Source of the DNA: Methanolobus sp. UBA32
Lineage (GTDB): Archaea > Halobacteriota > Methanosarcinia > Methanosarcinales > Methanosarcinaceae
Direction: 5' to 3'
Length of the DNA: 64,000 bases
NCBI GenBank assembly: GCA_002507205.1
Contig: DAZF01000050.1
Span: 31,133 to 95,132 of the forward strand
The notes beneath the pieces were generated by a model, which searched no databases, had not been told where the DNA came from, and saw only the letters and a program-made list of their open reading frames with translations. Of the stretch, positions 35,705 through 44,664 are shown piece by piece; the stretch's first letter is position 1, and each line of letters begins with the position of its first letter. Made by a program: the position numbers and the translations under genes.

Positions 35705-36451
35705 TCAAATTGAAGCAAACAAAAACAACACCCCAACAATAACAGGCTGATGCACCAGATAGATCAACAACGACTTTTTTCCCAGATAACCCAGCAACCT
35801 CACAACAGCATTACCTTCACAATTACACATCCTGAAGCCCCTCTGATACTCAGGATAAAGGCTGTTCCCTGTGAAAACACCCATCAGTACAACGCCAAAC
35901 CATGGGATCAGCGGAAAATAATCAAGGGTATAGAAACCGAGGGGTTTGATTCCAAGCCAGAGCAGCCAGGGGAAATCTGCATAGGCACTTTCCATGATCA
36001 CGCCTGCAAACAGGAACAGAATGCCAGCAATCAGGCTGAAATTCCGGTATTTCAGGAATGGATAAGCAAGAACAATGGAAACACCGATGAGGTGCAGTAT
36101 TCCAAAATAAATGGTTCCTCGTTCAAGGGCGATTGCTGTGACAACTGTAATAACAAGACCCCATGCAAAGATACCTGCACCTCTTTTGAGATTGTGAAGG
36201 AACTTATCCTGAGTACTAACCGCAGTAGAACTTATTCTTGAATAACTAAGCGTAAGGGAAACGCCCACAAGGAAAATGAACAGAATTGCGGCAGTCCGTC
36301 CGATTATCAGGAGAATGCCGGAATGCGTGTTAAATTCATGAATGCCGAGAAAATTCAGGTCGAAAAAGAAATGATAGAACACCATCAGGAAGATGGCTAT
36401 TCCACGGAAGGCATCAACTTCAAAGAATCGTTTGTTCTGAATCTTATCCAT
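35705..36451 (-). CDS. DUF1624 membrane protein (heparan-glucosaminide acetyltransferase-like)
   Basis: 248 residues, about eight transmembrane helices. The start FFEVDAFRGIAIFLMVFYHF carries the conserved DxxRG and His of the family, and LGYLGKKSLLIYLVHQPV ends it. Members are thought to move acetyl groups across membranes; the substrate is unknown here. Confidence 0.75.
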   Translation of the reverse strand: MDKIQNKRFFEVDAFRGIAIFLMVFYHFFFDLNFLGIHEFNTHSGILLIIGRTAAILFIFLVGVSLTLSYSRISSTAVSTQDKFLHNLKRGAGIFAWGLVITVVTAIALERGTIYFGILHLIGVSIVLAYPFLKYRNFSLIAGILFLFAGVIMESAYADFPWLLWLGIKPLGFYTLDYFPLIPWFGVVLMGVFTGNSLYPEYQRGFRMCNCEGNAVVRLLGYLGKKSLLIYLVHQPVIVGVLFLFASI

Positions 36452-36473
36452 TGTCTGCTCCTAAAGAAGACTA

Positions 36474-36935
36474 TCACTTTTTCTTCTTTTTCTTATCTTT
36501 ATTATCCTTAAAAACCGAACCAAGGTGCAATGCGTAAGTACCATCCTCTTTTATGGCCATGACTATTTCCTTGCGGTCAAGCAGGGAATCGAGGTTCAGT
36601 TCGTATGAACCGGGGCCAAGAATGCGTACGGATTCAACACGTTCACCTTCCTCTTCAATAACACGAGGAGGTTTCTTTTCAACCCCGAGGATATCATCTA
36701 TTTCCCGGATGATCTTTTGAGATGATCCTTTTGAATCATCTTTGTGGGATGTTTCGTCAATGATAGTGTGCTTTTCCTCACCTTCAGTCCCTTCGGCGCC
36801 CTCCGCGACAGGGGCGGCAGCCTCCTCCTCACTCACGTAAAGGAACTTGTTCCAGCCACAGTTGGGGCATCCGCTCAATATTACTGAAGCACCGTCGATA
36901 AAGATAGATTCGCATCTTGTGCACTTATGAGGCAT
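36474..36935 (-). CDS. Zinc-ribbon protein (COG3364, OapC/ArvC-like)
   Basis: 153 residues. N-terminal zinc ribbon CTRCESIF...CPNCGW (about 5-27), an acidic disordered middle (AAAPVAEGAEGTEGEE), a conserved C-terminal domain (VRILGPGSYELNLDSLLDR) and a lysine-rich tail. Widespread in Euryarchaeota and of unknown role. Confidence 0.68.
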   Translation of the reverse strand: MPHKCTRCESIFIDGASVILSGCPNCGWNKFLYVSEEEAAAPVAEGAEGTEGEEKHTIIDETSHKDDSKGSSQKIIREIDDILGVEKKPPRVIEEEGERVESVRILGPGSYELNLDSLLDRKEIVMAIKEDGTYALHLGSVFKDNKDKKKKKK

Positions 36936-37009
36936 TGGTCCACCGACTTAAATAAGTATCATGATATATTAAAACACTTGCGATAAGCCTGTAATAGATA
37001 GCAGGCTCA

Positions 37010-37873
37010 TCATTCATTAAGGTATTTGCCGATCAGGGGGTCGAGTTTCCTTCTGGTGTCATGAGGTATCATGGAAGGAACGGTCGTAATGGCACCTGCC
37101 AGGGCATCCTTACACATACAGTGCTGCTCAAGACTGAATTTCTCAAGAGAGGACACAATTACGTCCTTAACAGCAGCCTCGTTCTTCATGGCATTCTCAA
37201 TGATGGTTTCGATGGTCACATCTTCCTCATGCCACACATCGTAATCTGTTACCGTAGCTATCATCGAGTAGCAGATCTCAGCCTCGCGGGCAAGTTTCGC
37301 TTCCGGAATAGCTGTCATACCAATGATATCAAAGCCAAGTGCCTGATATACGCGGGACTCTGCGCGGGTTGAGAACTGAGGACCTTCCATACAAAGATAT
37401 GTTCCGCCTTCCTTGACGTTGTAACCTTTTGATCTGGCGACATCCACTATGTCCTTTGAAGTTTCGGGACAGAATGGGTCAGCAAATCCCATGTGCACGA
37501 CTATACCATCCTCAAAGAAAGTGGAAGGTCTGCACTTTGTGCGGTCGTATATCTGGTTCGGGATAACTATATCCAGCGGTTTGAGTTCCTCCCTGAGACT
37601 CCCAACAGCTGAGGCTGCAATTATACGCTTCACACCGAGTTTTTTAAGTGCGAAGATGTTGGCTCTGGAATTAAGTTCTGAAGGAGAGATCCTGTGCCCC
37701 ACCCCATGTCTTGGGAGGAAACAAACCGTCCTGTCACCATGTTCACCAATTGTGATGGAATCGGAAGGTTTTCCAAAAGGTGTATCAATATCCACCTGAC
37801 GCACATTATCCAGCAGATTTGCGTCATATATGCCGCTTCCACCTATTATTGCAATATCAGCTTTTTCCTGCAT
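37010..37873 (-). CDS. mtnP: MTA / methylthioinosine phosphorylase
   Basis: 287 residues, MTAP branch of purine nucleoside phosphorylases: IIGGSGIYD, LPRHGVGHRISP, AASAVGSLRE, YLCMEGPQFSTRAES and IGMTAIPEAKLAREAEICY. Salvages 5'-methylthioadenosine or its inosine form. ATG at 37873 follows AAGTGATAAA. 28 bp downstream of a phosphoribosyltransferase gene, so the two form a purine salvage pair. Confidence 0.87.
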   Translation of the reverse strand: MQEKADIAIIGGSGIYDANLLDNVRQVDIDTPFGKPSDSITIGEHGDRTVCFLPRHGVGHRISPSELNSRANIFALKKLGVKRIIAASAVGSLREELKPLDIVIPNQIYDRTKCRPSTFFEDGIVVHMGFADPFCPETSKDIVDVARSKGYNVKEGGTYLCMEGPQFSTRAESRVYQALGFDIIGMTAIPEAKLAREAEICYSMIATVTDYDVWHEEDVTIETIIENAMKNEAAVKDVIVSSLEKFSLEQHCMCKDALAGAITTVPSMIPHDTRRKLDPLIGKYLNE

Positions 37874-37901
37874 TTTATCACTTGTATCTTGTAGATAAGT
37901 T

Positions 37902-38600
37902 TCAGATAAGTTTCCAGTATTGTTTCCCATCTTCACTCACAGAACTTACGATTCTCCTGCGGTGCATCTCTTCCAGTATTTCAGGAAGCCTGCCCGGCTG
38001 GGCAATCTCAAATGCAAATGAATCCAGTGAGTGATACATATAGAGGCCATGCCTTATAGCAGGAATGTCCCACATACCCCTGTCCTCTTTTTTCATGAGG
38101 GTTGATATGAGGTCGATCATATCTTCAATGAAATTCCACGGGAAAACAACCCATGCCCATTCCTCGAGGCGCTCGCCACAATAATCAGGGTCATGCACGG
38201 AAGAATCAAGGTATTGGAGAGTTGCGGTCCTTATTTCTTTCGGACCCTGCTGCTTTACATATTCAACCGAGCTGATCATGCTTTTACCCGTATCGGCAAT
38301 ATCGTCAACGATAAGTATGTTCTTCCCTGCAACTGCATTGTCAGCAAGGGGGTACCTTATCAGAGGTTCATCACCGGCAAGTGCAGTACCCAGGTAGTGT
38401 TCTATCTTAAGGCTTGTCAGGTCATCAAGACCCAGGAAATCACATAATACACGACCTGCGAACCATCCACCCCTTGCAAGGGCAATGATCATATCAGGTT
38501 CGTATCCTGAGGCTTTCACATCATTTGCAACATCCCTGCAAAGATCGTAAATGTAATCCCAGTTTGTAACAACACATTTGAATTTATCAGGTAAGGCCAT
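37902..38600 (-). CDS. Purine phosphoribosyltransferase (COG2236-like)
   Basis: 232 residues. PRPP-binding loop ILIVDDIADTGKS (about 95-107) and an N-terminal IIALARGGWFAGR segment. Likely acts on guanine, xanthine or hypoxanthine. ATG at 38600 is set by GGAGATAA. Co-oriented with the MTA phosphorylase. Confidence 0.8.
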   Translation of the reverse strand: MALPDKFKCVVTNWDYIYDLCRDVANDVKASGYEPDMIIALARGGWFAGRVLCDFLGLDDLTSLKIEHYLGTALAGDEPLIRYPLADNAVAGKNILIVDDIADTGKSMISSVEYVKQQGPKEIRTATLQYLDSSVHDPDYCGERLEEWAWVVFPWNFIEDMIDLISTLMKKEDRGMWDIPAIRHGLYMYHSLDSFAFEIAQPGRLPEILEEMHRRRIVSSVSEDGKQYWKLI

Positions 38601-38705
38601 TTGTATTATCTCCAATGCACCATATTTGCAGATACAGGATATATATTTATTTCACAAGGAAAAATATCGTTATACGAAATGCATATATAGTATGTAGATG
38701 TTGAT

Positions 38706-38721
38706 GGAGGAGTACTCTTCC
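38706..38721. promoter_or_regulatory. Palindrome upstream of the initiator tRNA
   Basis: GGAGGAGTACTCTTCC, a near-perfect 16-bp palindrome, nested inside TTGATG (38701-38706) and CATCAA (38730-38735). It lies just before the tRNA, in the gap to the divergent phosphoribosyltransferase. Could form a hairpin in a 5' leader or bind a regulator. Confidence 0.35.
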
Positions 38722-38742
38722 AGAATAAGCATCAATCTCCAA

Positions 38743-38817
38743 AGCGGGGTAGGGTAGCCAGGAGATCCCGACGGGCTCATAACCCGTAGACCGATAGTTC
38801 GAATCTATCCCCCGCTA
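38743..38817 (+). tRNA. Initiator tRNA-Met (anticodon CAU)
   Basis: Acceptor AGCGGGG/CCCCGCT gives an A1:U72 pair, and the anticodon stem ends in GGG/CCC (GGGCTCATAACCC): both are initiator marks. No intron and no encoded CCA. Confidence 0.93.
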
Positions 38818-38897
38818 CTATTTTAACATTTGACTTTGATTTAGCCACCAATGGTGTGTCAAAACATCTATTTTTTCAAGTAACCTGAGTGAACGAG

Positions 38898-39731
38898 ATG
38901 GAATTATCTATTGCCATATTCGGACTTGCAGCGGCAGCCTGTTGGGGAGCCGGAGATTTTAGCGGCGGAGTTGCAACAAAACGAAGTGGAGTATTGATAG
39001 TTGCAATAATTTCCCAGATCATCGGAATAATACTGCTTGCTTCTGCTGCATTGCTGTTCACGGAAAGCGTACCGCCTACATCAGATTTCCTGTGGGGTGC
39101 AGCCGCAGGACTTGCTGGAGGAATAGGACTTCTTGCCCTTTACCATGCACTGTCCATTGAGAAAATGGGCATCGTAGCCCCGGTTACAGCAGTTTTAAGC
39201 GCGATTGTCCCCATGACATTCGGGATAATATCTGAGGGACTCCCTACTGCAAGCCAGCTTATAGGTTTTATTTTTGCATTTATAGGAGTATGGCTGATAT
39301 CAAGAGAAGAGAACAGCCCGAAGATAGAAATGGAAAAACTGAAGCTTCCACTCATTGCAGGACTTGGTTTCGGGCTTTTTATGATACTTATAGACCAGGT
39401 ACAGTCAAGTGGTGTATTCTGGCCACTTGTCGGAGCAAGAATGGCAACAATCCCGACATTTATAATTGTAGCATCCTACAAAAAACAAATAAAGATACCT
39501 GCTCTCAATTTTTTACCGCTCATAGCGCTTGCTGGTCTGCTTGATACGGGCGGAAACGTATTCTACGCCCTTGCAGCAAAGGCCGGGAGAATAGACATTG
39601 CAGCCATCCTTACATCAATGTACCCTGCAGTAACCGTGCTTCTTGCATGGGTACTCCTGAAAGAGAAGTTGAAGAACAGACAATGGGTTGGGGTATTTGC
39701 AGTTATGATAGCAGTGGCACTGATAACCTGA
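38898..39731 (+). CDS. EamA/DMT-family transporter
   Basis: 277 residues, about ten transmembrane helices in two repeats: AACWGAGDFSGG at the start and, in the second half, ASMYPAVTVLLAWVLLKEKL. Exports small metabolites, substrate unknown. ATG at 38898 is preferred over a GTG at 38889, with GAGTGA as the SD. Confidence 0.82.
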   Translation: MELSIAIFGLAAAACWGAGDFSGGVATKRSGVLIVAIISQIIGIILLASAALLFTESVPPTSDFLWGAAAGLAGGIGLLALYHALSIEKMGIVAPVTAVLSAIVPMTFGIISEGLPTASQLIGFIFAFIGVWLISREENSPKIEMEKLKLPLIAGLGFGLFMILIDQVQSSGVFWPLVGARMATIPTFIIVASYKKQIKIPALNFLPLIALAGLLDTGGNVFYALAAKAGRIDIAAILTSMYPAVTVLLAWVLLKEKLKNRQWVGVFAVMIAVALIT

Positions 39732-39870
39732 AAATAAGACTTTTATAAAAAATAAGTATATAATCTCTGAAAGTGATTGTTCAAAACAATTCCTCTAACA
39801 AAATGATTAACTTTATATATCTGCCAGACAAAGCATATTTTACCTTTAACAAAAAATGGAGGGGTTTTTC

Positions 39871-40101
39871 TTGAAAGGAGAAGTGATTGATAAATTAGCT
39901 GCACTCATAACTGCAGCATTCGGACTGATAGCAGCTCTTGCATGGAACGATGCCATAAAATCATTGTTCATGGAAGGAGGAGCACTTTACTTCCTTGCTG
40001 CCTGGGGAATCTGGGCGTATGCACTGTTTGTCACCTTCCTGGCAGTTATAGCAACCATATGGATAGGAAGGATAGCAGCAGAAAAAACAAAGGAAGAGTA
40101 A
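39871..40101 (+). CDS. DUF5654-like small membrane protein
   Basis: 76 residues with two transmembrane helices (LAALITAAFGLIAALAWN and AAWGIWAYALFVTFLAVIATIW). TTG start at 39871 follows GGAGGGG at 39857-39863; the upstream ATG at 39856 overlaps that site. Function unknown. Confidence 0.62.
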   Translation: MKGEVIDKLAALITAAFGLIAALAWNDAIKSLFMEGGALYFLAAWGIWAYALFVTFLAVIATIWIGRIAAEKTKEE

Positions 40102-40315
40102 TACCCTTACTTTTCCTATTTTTGCTTTTTTATTCTTTGTTGTTGTTGTTCGTTCTTTTACCCGTATAACCACCCCTGAAGCTGCAATATACATGGGCTG
40201 TTGAGCACTTTATAATCAGCCGGCATTTACTGAAAATTGTCATATTTCCACTAGGGTTAAATATGAACTGCCCTTTAATAGAACAAAATAGAGAATTGAA
40301 CAGGATGATCCTTAA

Positions 40316-41635
40316 ATGGTAATGGATAAACTCGGGAATTCACTGCAGGATGCCCTTAAAAAACTGGTGAAATCAGGACGTATCGACGAACGGACCGTGA
40401 ATGAGGTCGTCAAGGATATCCAGAGGGCTTTGCTCCAGTCTGACGTAAATGTCAAGCTGGTCATGCAAATGTCACAGCATATCAAAGAGCGTGCACTGAA
40501 AGAGGAAGTGCCCTCAGGAATGAGTCCCAGGGAACATGTAATAAGGATAGTCTATCAGGAACTTATCAGTATAATAGGAAAGAGTACTGACATCCCCCTC
40601 AAACCCCAGACCATCATGATGATTGGTTTGCAGGGTAGCGGTAAGACAACTACAACTTCAAAACTTGCACGCTATTTCCAGAGAAAAGGACTCAAACCGG
40701 CCGTGGTCTGTGCAGACACATTCAGACCGGGTGCATACCAGCAGCTGAAAACCCTCTGTACAAGGCTCAACGTCGCATTCTATGGCGAGGAAGGCAACCC
40801 GGATGCAGTCGGGATTGTAAAGAGAGGTCTGGAAGAGCTTCACAAATATGACGTACTCATAGTTGACACAGCTGGTCGCCACTCACTTGAAAGTGACCTT
40901 ATCACTGAGATGGAAGAGATACACGCTGTGGCAAAACCGGATTACAAACTGCTTGTGCTTGACGGCGCTATCGGACAGCAGGCAAGCGAACAGGCACGTG
41001 CCTTCAATGATTCGATAGGAATATCAGGTGTTGTGATCTCCAAGCTTGACGGTACCGCAAAGGGTGGTGGAGCACTTTCCGCAGTATCCGAAACAAATTC
41101 ATCCATCGCTTTTATTGGTGTAGGAGAAACACCGGATGACCTTGAAAGATTCGAACCTGACAGGTTCATTTCAAGACTTCTGGGAATGGGTGACATCAAG
41201 AGTCTCATTGAAAAAGCAGAGGAAACCCTTGGAGAAGAAGACTTTGACATGGAAGCAATGCTCCGTGGCAGGTTCACACTCAAGGACATGTACAAACAGC
41301 TTGAGAGTCTCAACAAAATGGGACCAATGAAACAGATCATGCAGATGTTGCCGCTTGGCGGACTCGGTGCCAAGATACCAGAAGACGCATATCAGGTAAC
41401 AGGTGACAAACTCGGTCGTTACAGGGTTCTGATGGACTCGATGACAGAAGAGGAAATGCTCAACCCCAGAGTAATTGGCAGTGCCCGCATCAAGAGAATC
41501 GCAAGAGGGTCAGGCTGTGCTCCTGAGGATGTAAGGGAACTTCTGAAATACCACAAGATGATGCAGACCGCCATGAAAGGATTCCGCGGCGGAAAATTCA
41601 ATATGCAAAAAATGATGAAGAAAATGGGAATGTGA
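40316..41635 (+). CDS. srp54: Signal recognition particle 54 kDa protein
   Basis: 439 residues. N-domain, then the G-domain with [13 protein letters not shown] (about 102-114), [17 protein letters not shown] and [10 protein letters not shown], then the Met-rich M-domain ([16 protein letters not shown] and the tail KMMKKMGM) that holds signal sequences and SRP RNA. Co-translational targeting. Convergent with guaAa; a shared stem ATGTGAG/CTCACAT (41630-41654) covers both stops. Confidence 0.96.
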   Translation: MVMDKLGNSLQDALKKLVKSGRIDERTVNEVVKDIQRALLQSDVNVKLVMQMSQHIKERALKEEVPSGMSPREHVIRIVYQELISIIGKSTDIPLKPQTIMMIGLQGSGKTTTTSKLARYFQRKGLKPAVVCADTFRPGAYQQLKTLCTRLNVAFYGEEGNPDAVGIVKRGLEELHKYDVLIVDTAGRHSLESDLITEMEEIHAVAKPDYKLLVLDGAIGQQASEQARAFNDSIGISGVVISKLDGTAKGGGALSAVSETNSSIAFIGVGETPDDLERFEPDRFISRLLGMGDIKSLIEKAEETLGEEDFDMEAMLRGRFTLKDMYKQLESLNKMGPMKQIMQMLPLGGLGAKIPEDAYQVTGDKLGRYRVLMDSMTEEEMLNPRVIGSARIKRIARGSGCAPEDVRELLKYHKMMQTAMKGFRGGKFNMQKMMKKMGM

Positions 41636-41654
41636 GAGTTAATACTCCTCACAT
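41630..41654. terminator. Bidirectional terminator between srp54 and guaAa
   Basis: ATGTGAG / CTCACAT, 7-bp perfect stem overlapping the two convergent stop codons. Confidence 0.45.
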
Positions 41655-42208
41655 ACCTTGAAGAAATTCATCAAAAGTTGTTCTCCTTTTTCTGTGTGTG
41701 CCACTTCAGGGTGCCACTGCACGCCAAATATAGGCCTGTCCACATGCCTCATTGCTTCACATTCACAGATATTAGACCTTGCAAGTTGTTTGAAATCCTC
41801 AGGCATCCTGACAACCTCATCAGCGTGTGATGCCCATACTGATGTCTTCGGACCCAGACCTTTGAGAAGCTCATCCTCGTCAACGATCTCAACTTCAATG
41901 TCCGCATACCCGCCCGAAACACCAGGACCGACCTCACCGCCAAATGTCTTTGCGATCACCTGATGCCCAAGACAGATACCAAGGATCGGAAGGTCGATGC
42001 TTTCAACATATTCAGAACATATACCAGCCCTGTCCAGTGTAGGACCACCGCTCAGTATGAGCCCATCAGGTTCTTCGTCAAGGATATCCTCAACAGGAGT
42101 TGTGTTGGCAACGATCTTAGTATCCATGTCCAGATCCCTTACTGCACGGTGGATAAGATGGCAAAACTGCCCATAGTTATTGATAACAAGAATTTTTAAT
42201 TCTCTCAT
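41639..42208 (-). CDS. guaAa: GMP synthase, glutamine amidotransferase subunit
   Basis: 189 residues, class I amidotransferase. GICLGHQV (about 78-85) carries the nucleophilic Cys, and [10 protein letters not shown] holds the catalytic His/Glu. Supplies NH3 to GuaAb (19.0 kb). ATG at 42208 gives the normal N-terminus ([15 protein letters not shown]). The integrated element begins about 50 bp upstream, just behind its promoter. Confidence 0.94.
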   Translation of the reverse strand: MRELKILVINNYGQFCHLIHRAVRDLDMDTKIVANTTPVEDILDEEPDGLILSGGPTLDRAGICSEYVESIDLPILGICLGHQVIAKTFGGEVGPGVSGGYADIEVEIVDEDELLKGLGPKTSVWASHADEVVRMPEDFKQLARSNICECEAMRHVDRPIFGVQWHPEVAHTEKGEQLLMNFFKVCEEY

Positions 42209-42256
42209 AGATTGTTTCCTGTATTTATTTTTATTAATATGTGTATCAATATTGCC

Positions 42257-42269
42257 ATAATAGTAATTA
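42257..42269 (+). repeat. attL core of the integrated element
   Basis: ATAATAGTAATTA, repeated directly as ATAATAGTAACTA at 51827-51839. One mismatch in 13. It marks the left junction between the guaAa upstream region and the element. Confidence 0.6.
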
Positions 42270-42277
42270 TGAATGGT

Positions 42278-42293
42278 CCTTTGTAGGTATAAT
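42278..42293 (+). repeat. Left arm repeat
   Basis: CCTTTGTAGGTATAAT, an inverted copy (15 of 16) of the right arm sequence at 51804-51819. Likely integrase arm-binding site. Confidence 0.6.
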
Positions 42294-42340
42294 GATTTAT
42301 TACATACTAACATGTTAATAATATACTATTGGTGAAATAC

Positions 42341-44053
42341 ATGCAAAGGATATCTTCCCGTGAACGATTCATAAATGGGTCTCTAAATCCCCAAGACGTT
42401 TGTGCAACAGACATCATCCGTCATATACTGAACACCGACATGGAATTTGAGCCCGATTACTACGCTGACTTAACATATTCCGCAATCAATACAGATAAAG
42501 TTGTCCTCCATTGGATTGATAATATGGCGGATAATACGAAGGAATCATATACAAAGGTCATGGAGCAATATCGCCTCTTTTGTAAGATGACACCTGCTCA
42601 GCTAATTAAAGAAGCTCTGAATGAAGACGCTCAGATTCCCACAATGCGCAGGCATATTCAAAAATTAATAGGCTTTTATAATTTCATCAACAATGCAGGA
42701 TATGAGTTACCGCAGCCTGATGGGACAGTCCAAAAGAAAGAGTATGCACCAAAGACATTGTTGCTAAAAATAGCTCCCGTAAGGTCTTTTTATGCAAAGT
42801 TTGGAATAGATATCCCACAAAAGGTGATATCACACAATATTGCACCAGAGCCGCTTCCTGAAAATGATAAATCACCCACAAAGGATGACATCCGTGAAGC
42901 AGTTCAGAAAGCAGGGAATCTTTTAATGAAGTGCCTTATATATGGGCAGACGTCTTCCGGGCTCGCTTCAGTGGATATACTTCAGCTTAGTATTGGACAA
43001 TATGAGGACGGGAAGACCACAGTTAAGAAGTCAGTAAAGGACGAAGATGGTAATGAAAAATTGGTTGACGTCACCATTAGTATGTTGGTTGTCAAAAGAC
43101 AGAAAAATAAGAAACGAAAAGGACACGAATTTGTCACATTTTTCTCCCCAGAAGTTTGTGATATCATAGATGCTTACCTTGAGCAGAGAAATGCTCCACC
43201 CGTGTGTGAAGGAAGGACATGCCGTGAAACCGTGACCAAGGCATACATGAAGCGGAGATATGATATAGATATAGAAAACGGCAAGAGCAAGCATGATTTG
43301 TTGCTCTTTGTGAATAACTCAATAAGTGCCAAATTTCTGGAGAATCGTGATGAAAAATACAGAAAAATATCACGAGAAGCAGTTAGGACGATGTATGTAA
43401 CATTGTCCAACAGCTCTGAGCTAAATACCGCAATATACGAGTGGAGTACCATACGCAGTCATAAAATGAGGGAATTTTTTGGTAATACCTTAGAGAATAA
43501 TACCAGTAAACCTAAACTGGTCAGGCATATGATGGGACATAAATCCGGTGCAGTGGAGAATGCATATTATAGACCACACCAAGAGACACTCAAAAAGTTT
43601 TATGTTAATGAATGTCTTCCTCTCATCCAGTTCACAGAAACTGAAGCCATCAGGCTTGTCGATGAAGATTTTATCCGGTTGAAATCACTTGAAGAAGAAA
43701 TAAAACAACGTGATGTCCGTGATGCTGAACGTGATGCTCGTGAAGCTGAACATGATGCAAGGCTCAAAAGACTTGAAGAGCGTGAAAGAGTCCATGATGC
43801 GATTGACATGTTCAGGGACGGTATGTCAATGTCAAAAGATGAACCTGTTGTGAAGTTATTAGGTGGAATACTTGAGCATATGAAAGACAATGAGGACGTT
43901 AACTTTGATGATATTGACCTTGATGACGTACTTGAAAATGTAGGATTGGTCGAGGGTGAAGCTGATGAAACTGGTTTCATTCCATATGTGAATAAAGAAT
44001 CAAATGATGGTGATATGAGGGAAAAACTTACTCCTGAAGCATCCGAGGACTGA
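42341..44053 (+). CDS. int: Tyrosine recombinase (integrase) with C-terminal coiled coil
   Basis: 570 residues. Core-binding part (about 60-160), catalytic part with SHKMREFF (His374, Arg377) and MMGHKSGAVENAYY (His400, tyrosine near 409). The usual first arginine box is not obvious: the position reads SSGLASVDILQL. A lysine-rich strand (VVKRQKNKKRKG) follows. From about 455 a charged coiled coil with DxRDAERDAREAEHDA repeats leads to an acidic tail. ATG at 42341 has GGTGA 7 bp upstream. Adjacent to attL, as expected for an integrase. Confidence 0.85.
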   Translation: MQRISSRERFINGSLNPQDVCATDIIRHILNTDMEFEPDYYADLTYSAINTDKVVLHWIDNMADNTKESYTKVMEQYRLFCKMTPAQLIKEALNEDAQIPTMRRHIQKLIGFYNFINNAGYELPQPDGTVQKKEYAPKTLLLKIAPVRSFYAKFGIDIPQKVISHNIAPEPLPENDKSPTKDDIREAVQKAGNLLMKCLIYGQTSSGLASVDILQLSIGQYEDGKTTVKKSVKDEDGNEKLVDVTISMLVVKRQKNKKRKGHEFVTFFSPEVCDIIDAYLEQRNAPPVCEGRTCRETVTKAYMKRRYDIDIENGKSKHDLLLFVNNSISAKFLENRDEKYRKISREAVRTMYVTLSNSSELNTAIYEWSTIRSHKMREFFGNTLENNTSKPKLVRHMMGHKSGAVENAYYRPHQETLKKFYVNECLPLIQFTETEAIRLVDEDFIRLKSLEEEIKQRDVRDAERDAREAEHDARLKRLEERERVHDAIDMFRDGMSMSKDEPVVKLLGGILEHMKDNEDVNFDDIDLDDVLENVGLVEGEADETGFIPYVNKESNDGDMREKLTPEASED

Positions 44054-44456
44054 AACCTTCACACTCCTATCACCTCCCTCATATCCCCTCCTTTTTTCCA
44101 CCCTGCCACCCCTGTTCCTTCACACCCTCACCCCGGACGATACTGCTGTAACTCCACAGTACTTTATTGTAAACCTTTTCCACCCGGACATCGATTATTC
44201 ACTGCTATCGATATTGCAAAATACACCCATATCTTGAGAGGTTTACAATATCCTTCCTGCCCCATGATAGCGATTTAGCCTGCACATATCGGTTGTGTAA
44301 ATAAAATCACAACCGTGTACAAAGTGGCTTACATGCTACGTTTCTATTAATATGGTGCTAACTGCAACCAGAGTGAGGCGACTGATTGCGATTTTATCAA
44401 TGAAGTATATAAGTGAACATCCACAATATACAACGCAAGTATATCGAGGATATAAC
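44054..44456 (+). other. Origin-like non-coding region
   Basis: About 400 bp. A C-rich, G-poor strand (44070-44140) is followed by a perfect 12-bp inverted repeat, TATTGTAAACCT (44165-44176) and AGGTTTACAATA (44242-44253), two ATCGAT-containing sites between its arms, and a hairpin CGGTTGTG / CACAACCG (44290-44315). A TATA element AAGTATATAAG (44403-44413) precedes the RHH gene. The position just before the repressor and Rep suggests a replication origin. Confidence 0.45.
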
Positions 44457-44645
44457 ATGAGAACTAAAAGAGATACAACCGTTTGTCTGGACAAAGACTT
44501 ATACCCCGTCCTTGACCGTTTGAAGGGTCCGTTATCGAGGTCGGAGTACATCAACATGACCATCCGTGAGCATGTGGAAGCAAAGAACAAAGAACGTGAA
44601 AATGTATTCACCGCACACGAAAATGACTTCTGTTGTTTGATGTAA
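44457..44645 (+). CDS. Ribbon-helix-helix (CopG-like) repressor
   Basis: 62 residues. RDTTVCLDKDLYPVLDRLKG gives the beta strand and first helix, and LSRSEYINMTIREHVE the second helix of an RHH dimer. Such proteins bind operators as dimers and, in rolling-circle plasmids, repress the copy-control promoter of rep. SD GAGGATATAAC. Next gene is the Rep candidate, 19 bp on. Confidence 0.72.
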   Translation: MRTKRDTTVCLDKDLYPVLDRLKGPLSRSEYINMTIREHVEAKNKERENVFTAHENDFCCLM

Positions 44646-44664
44646 TGAATTAAGAAAAAAGATT

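Noticed and set aside
43164-43452. Overlapping antisense ORFs inside the integrase gene
   Set aside because: They are shadows of the coding strand with no ribosome binding site and no composition typical of genes here.
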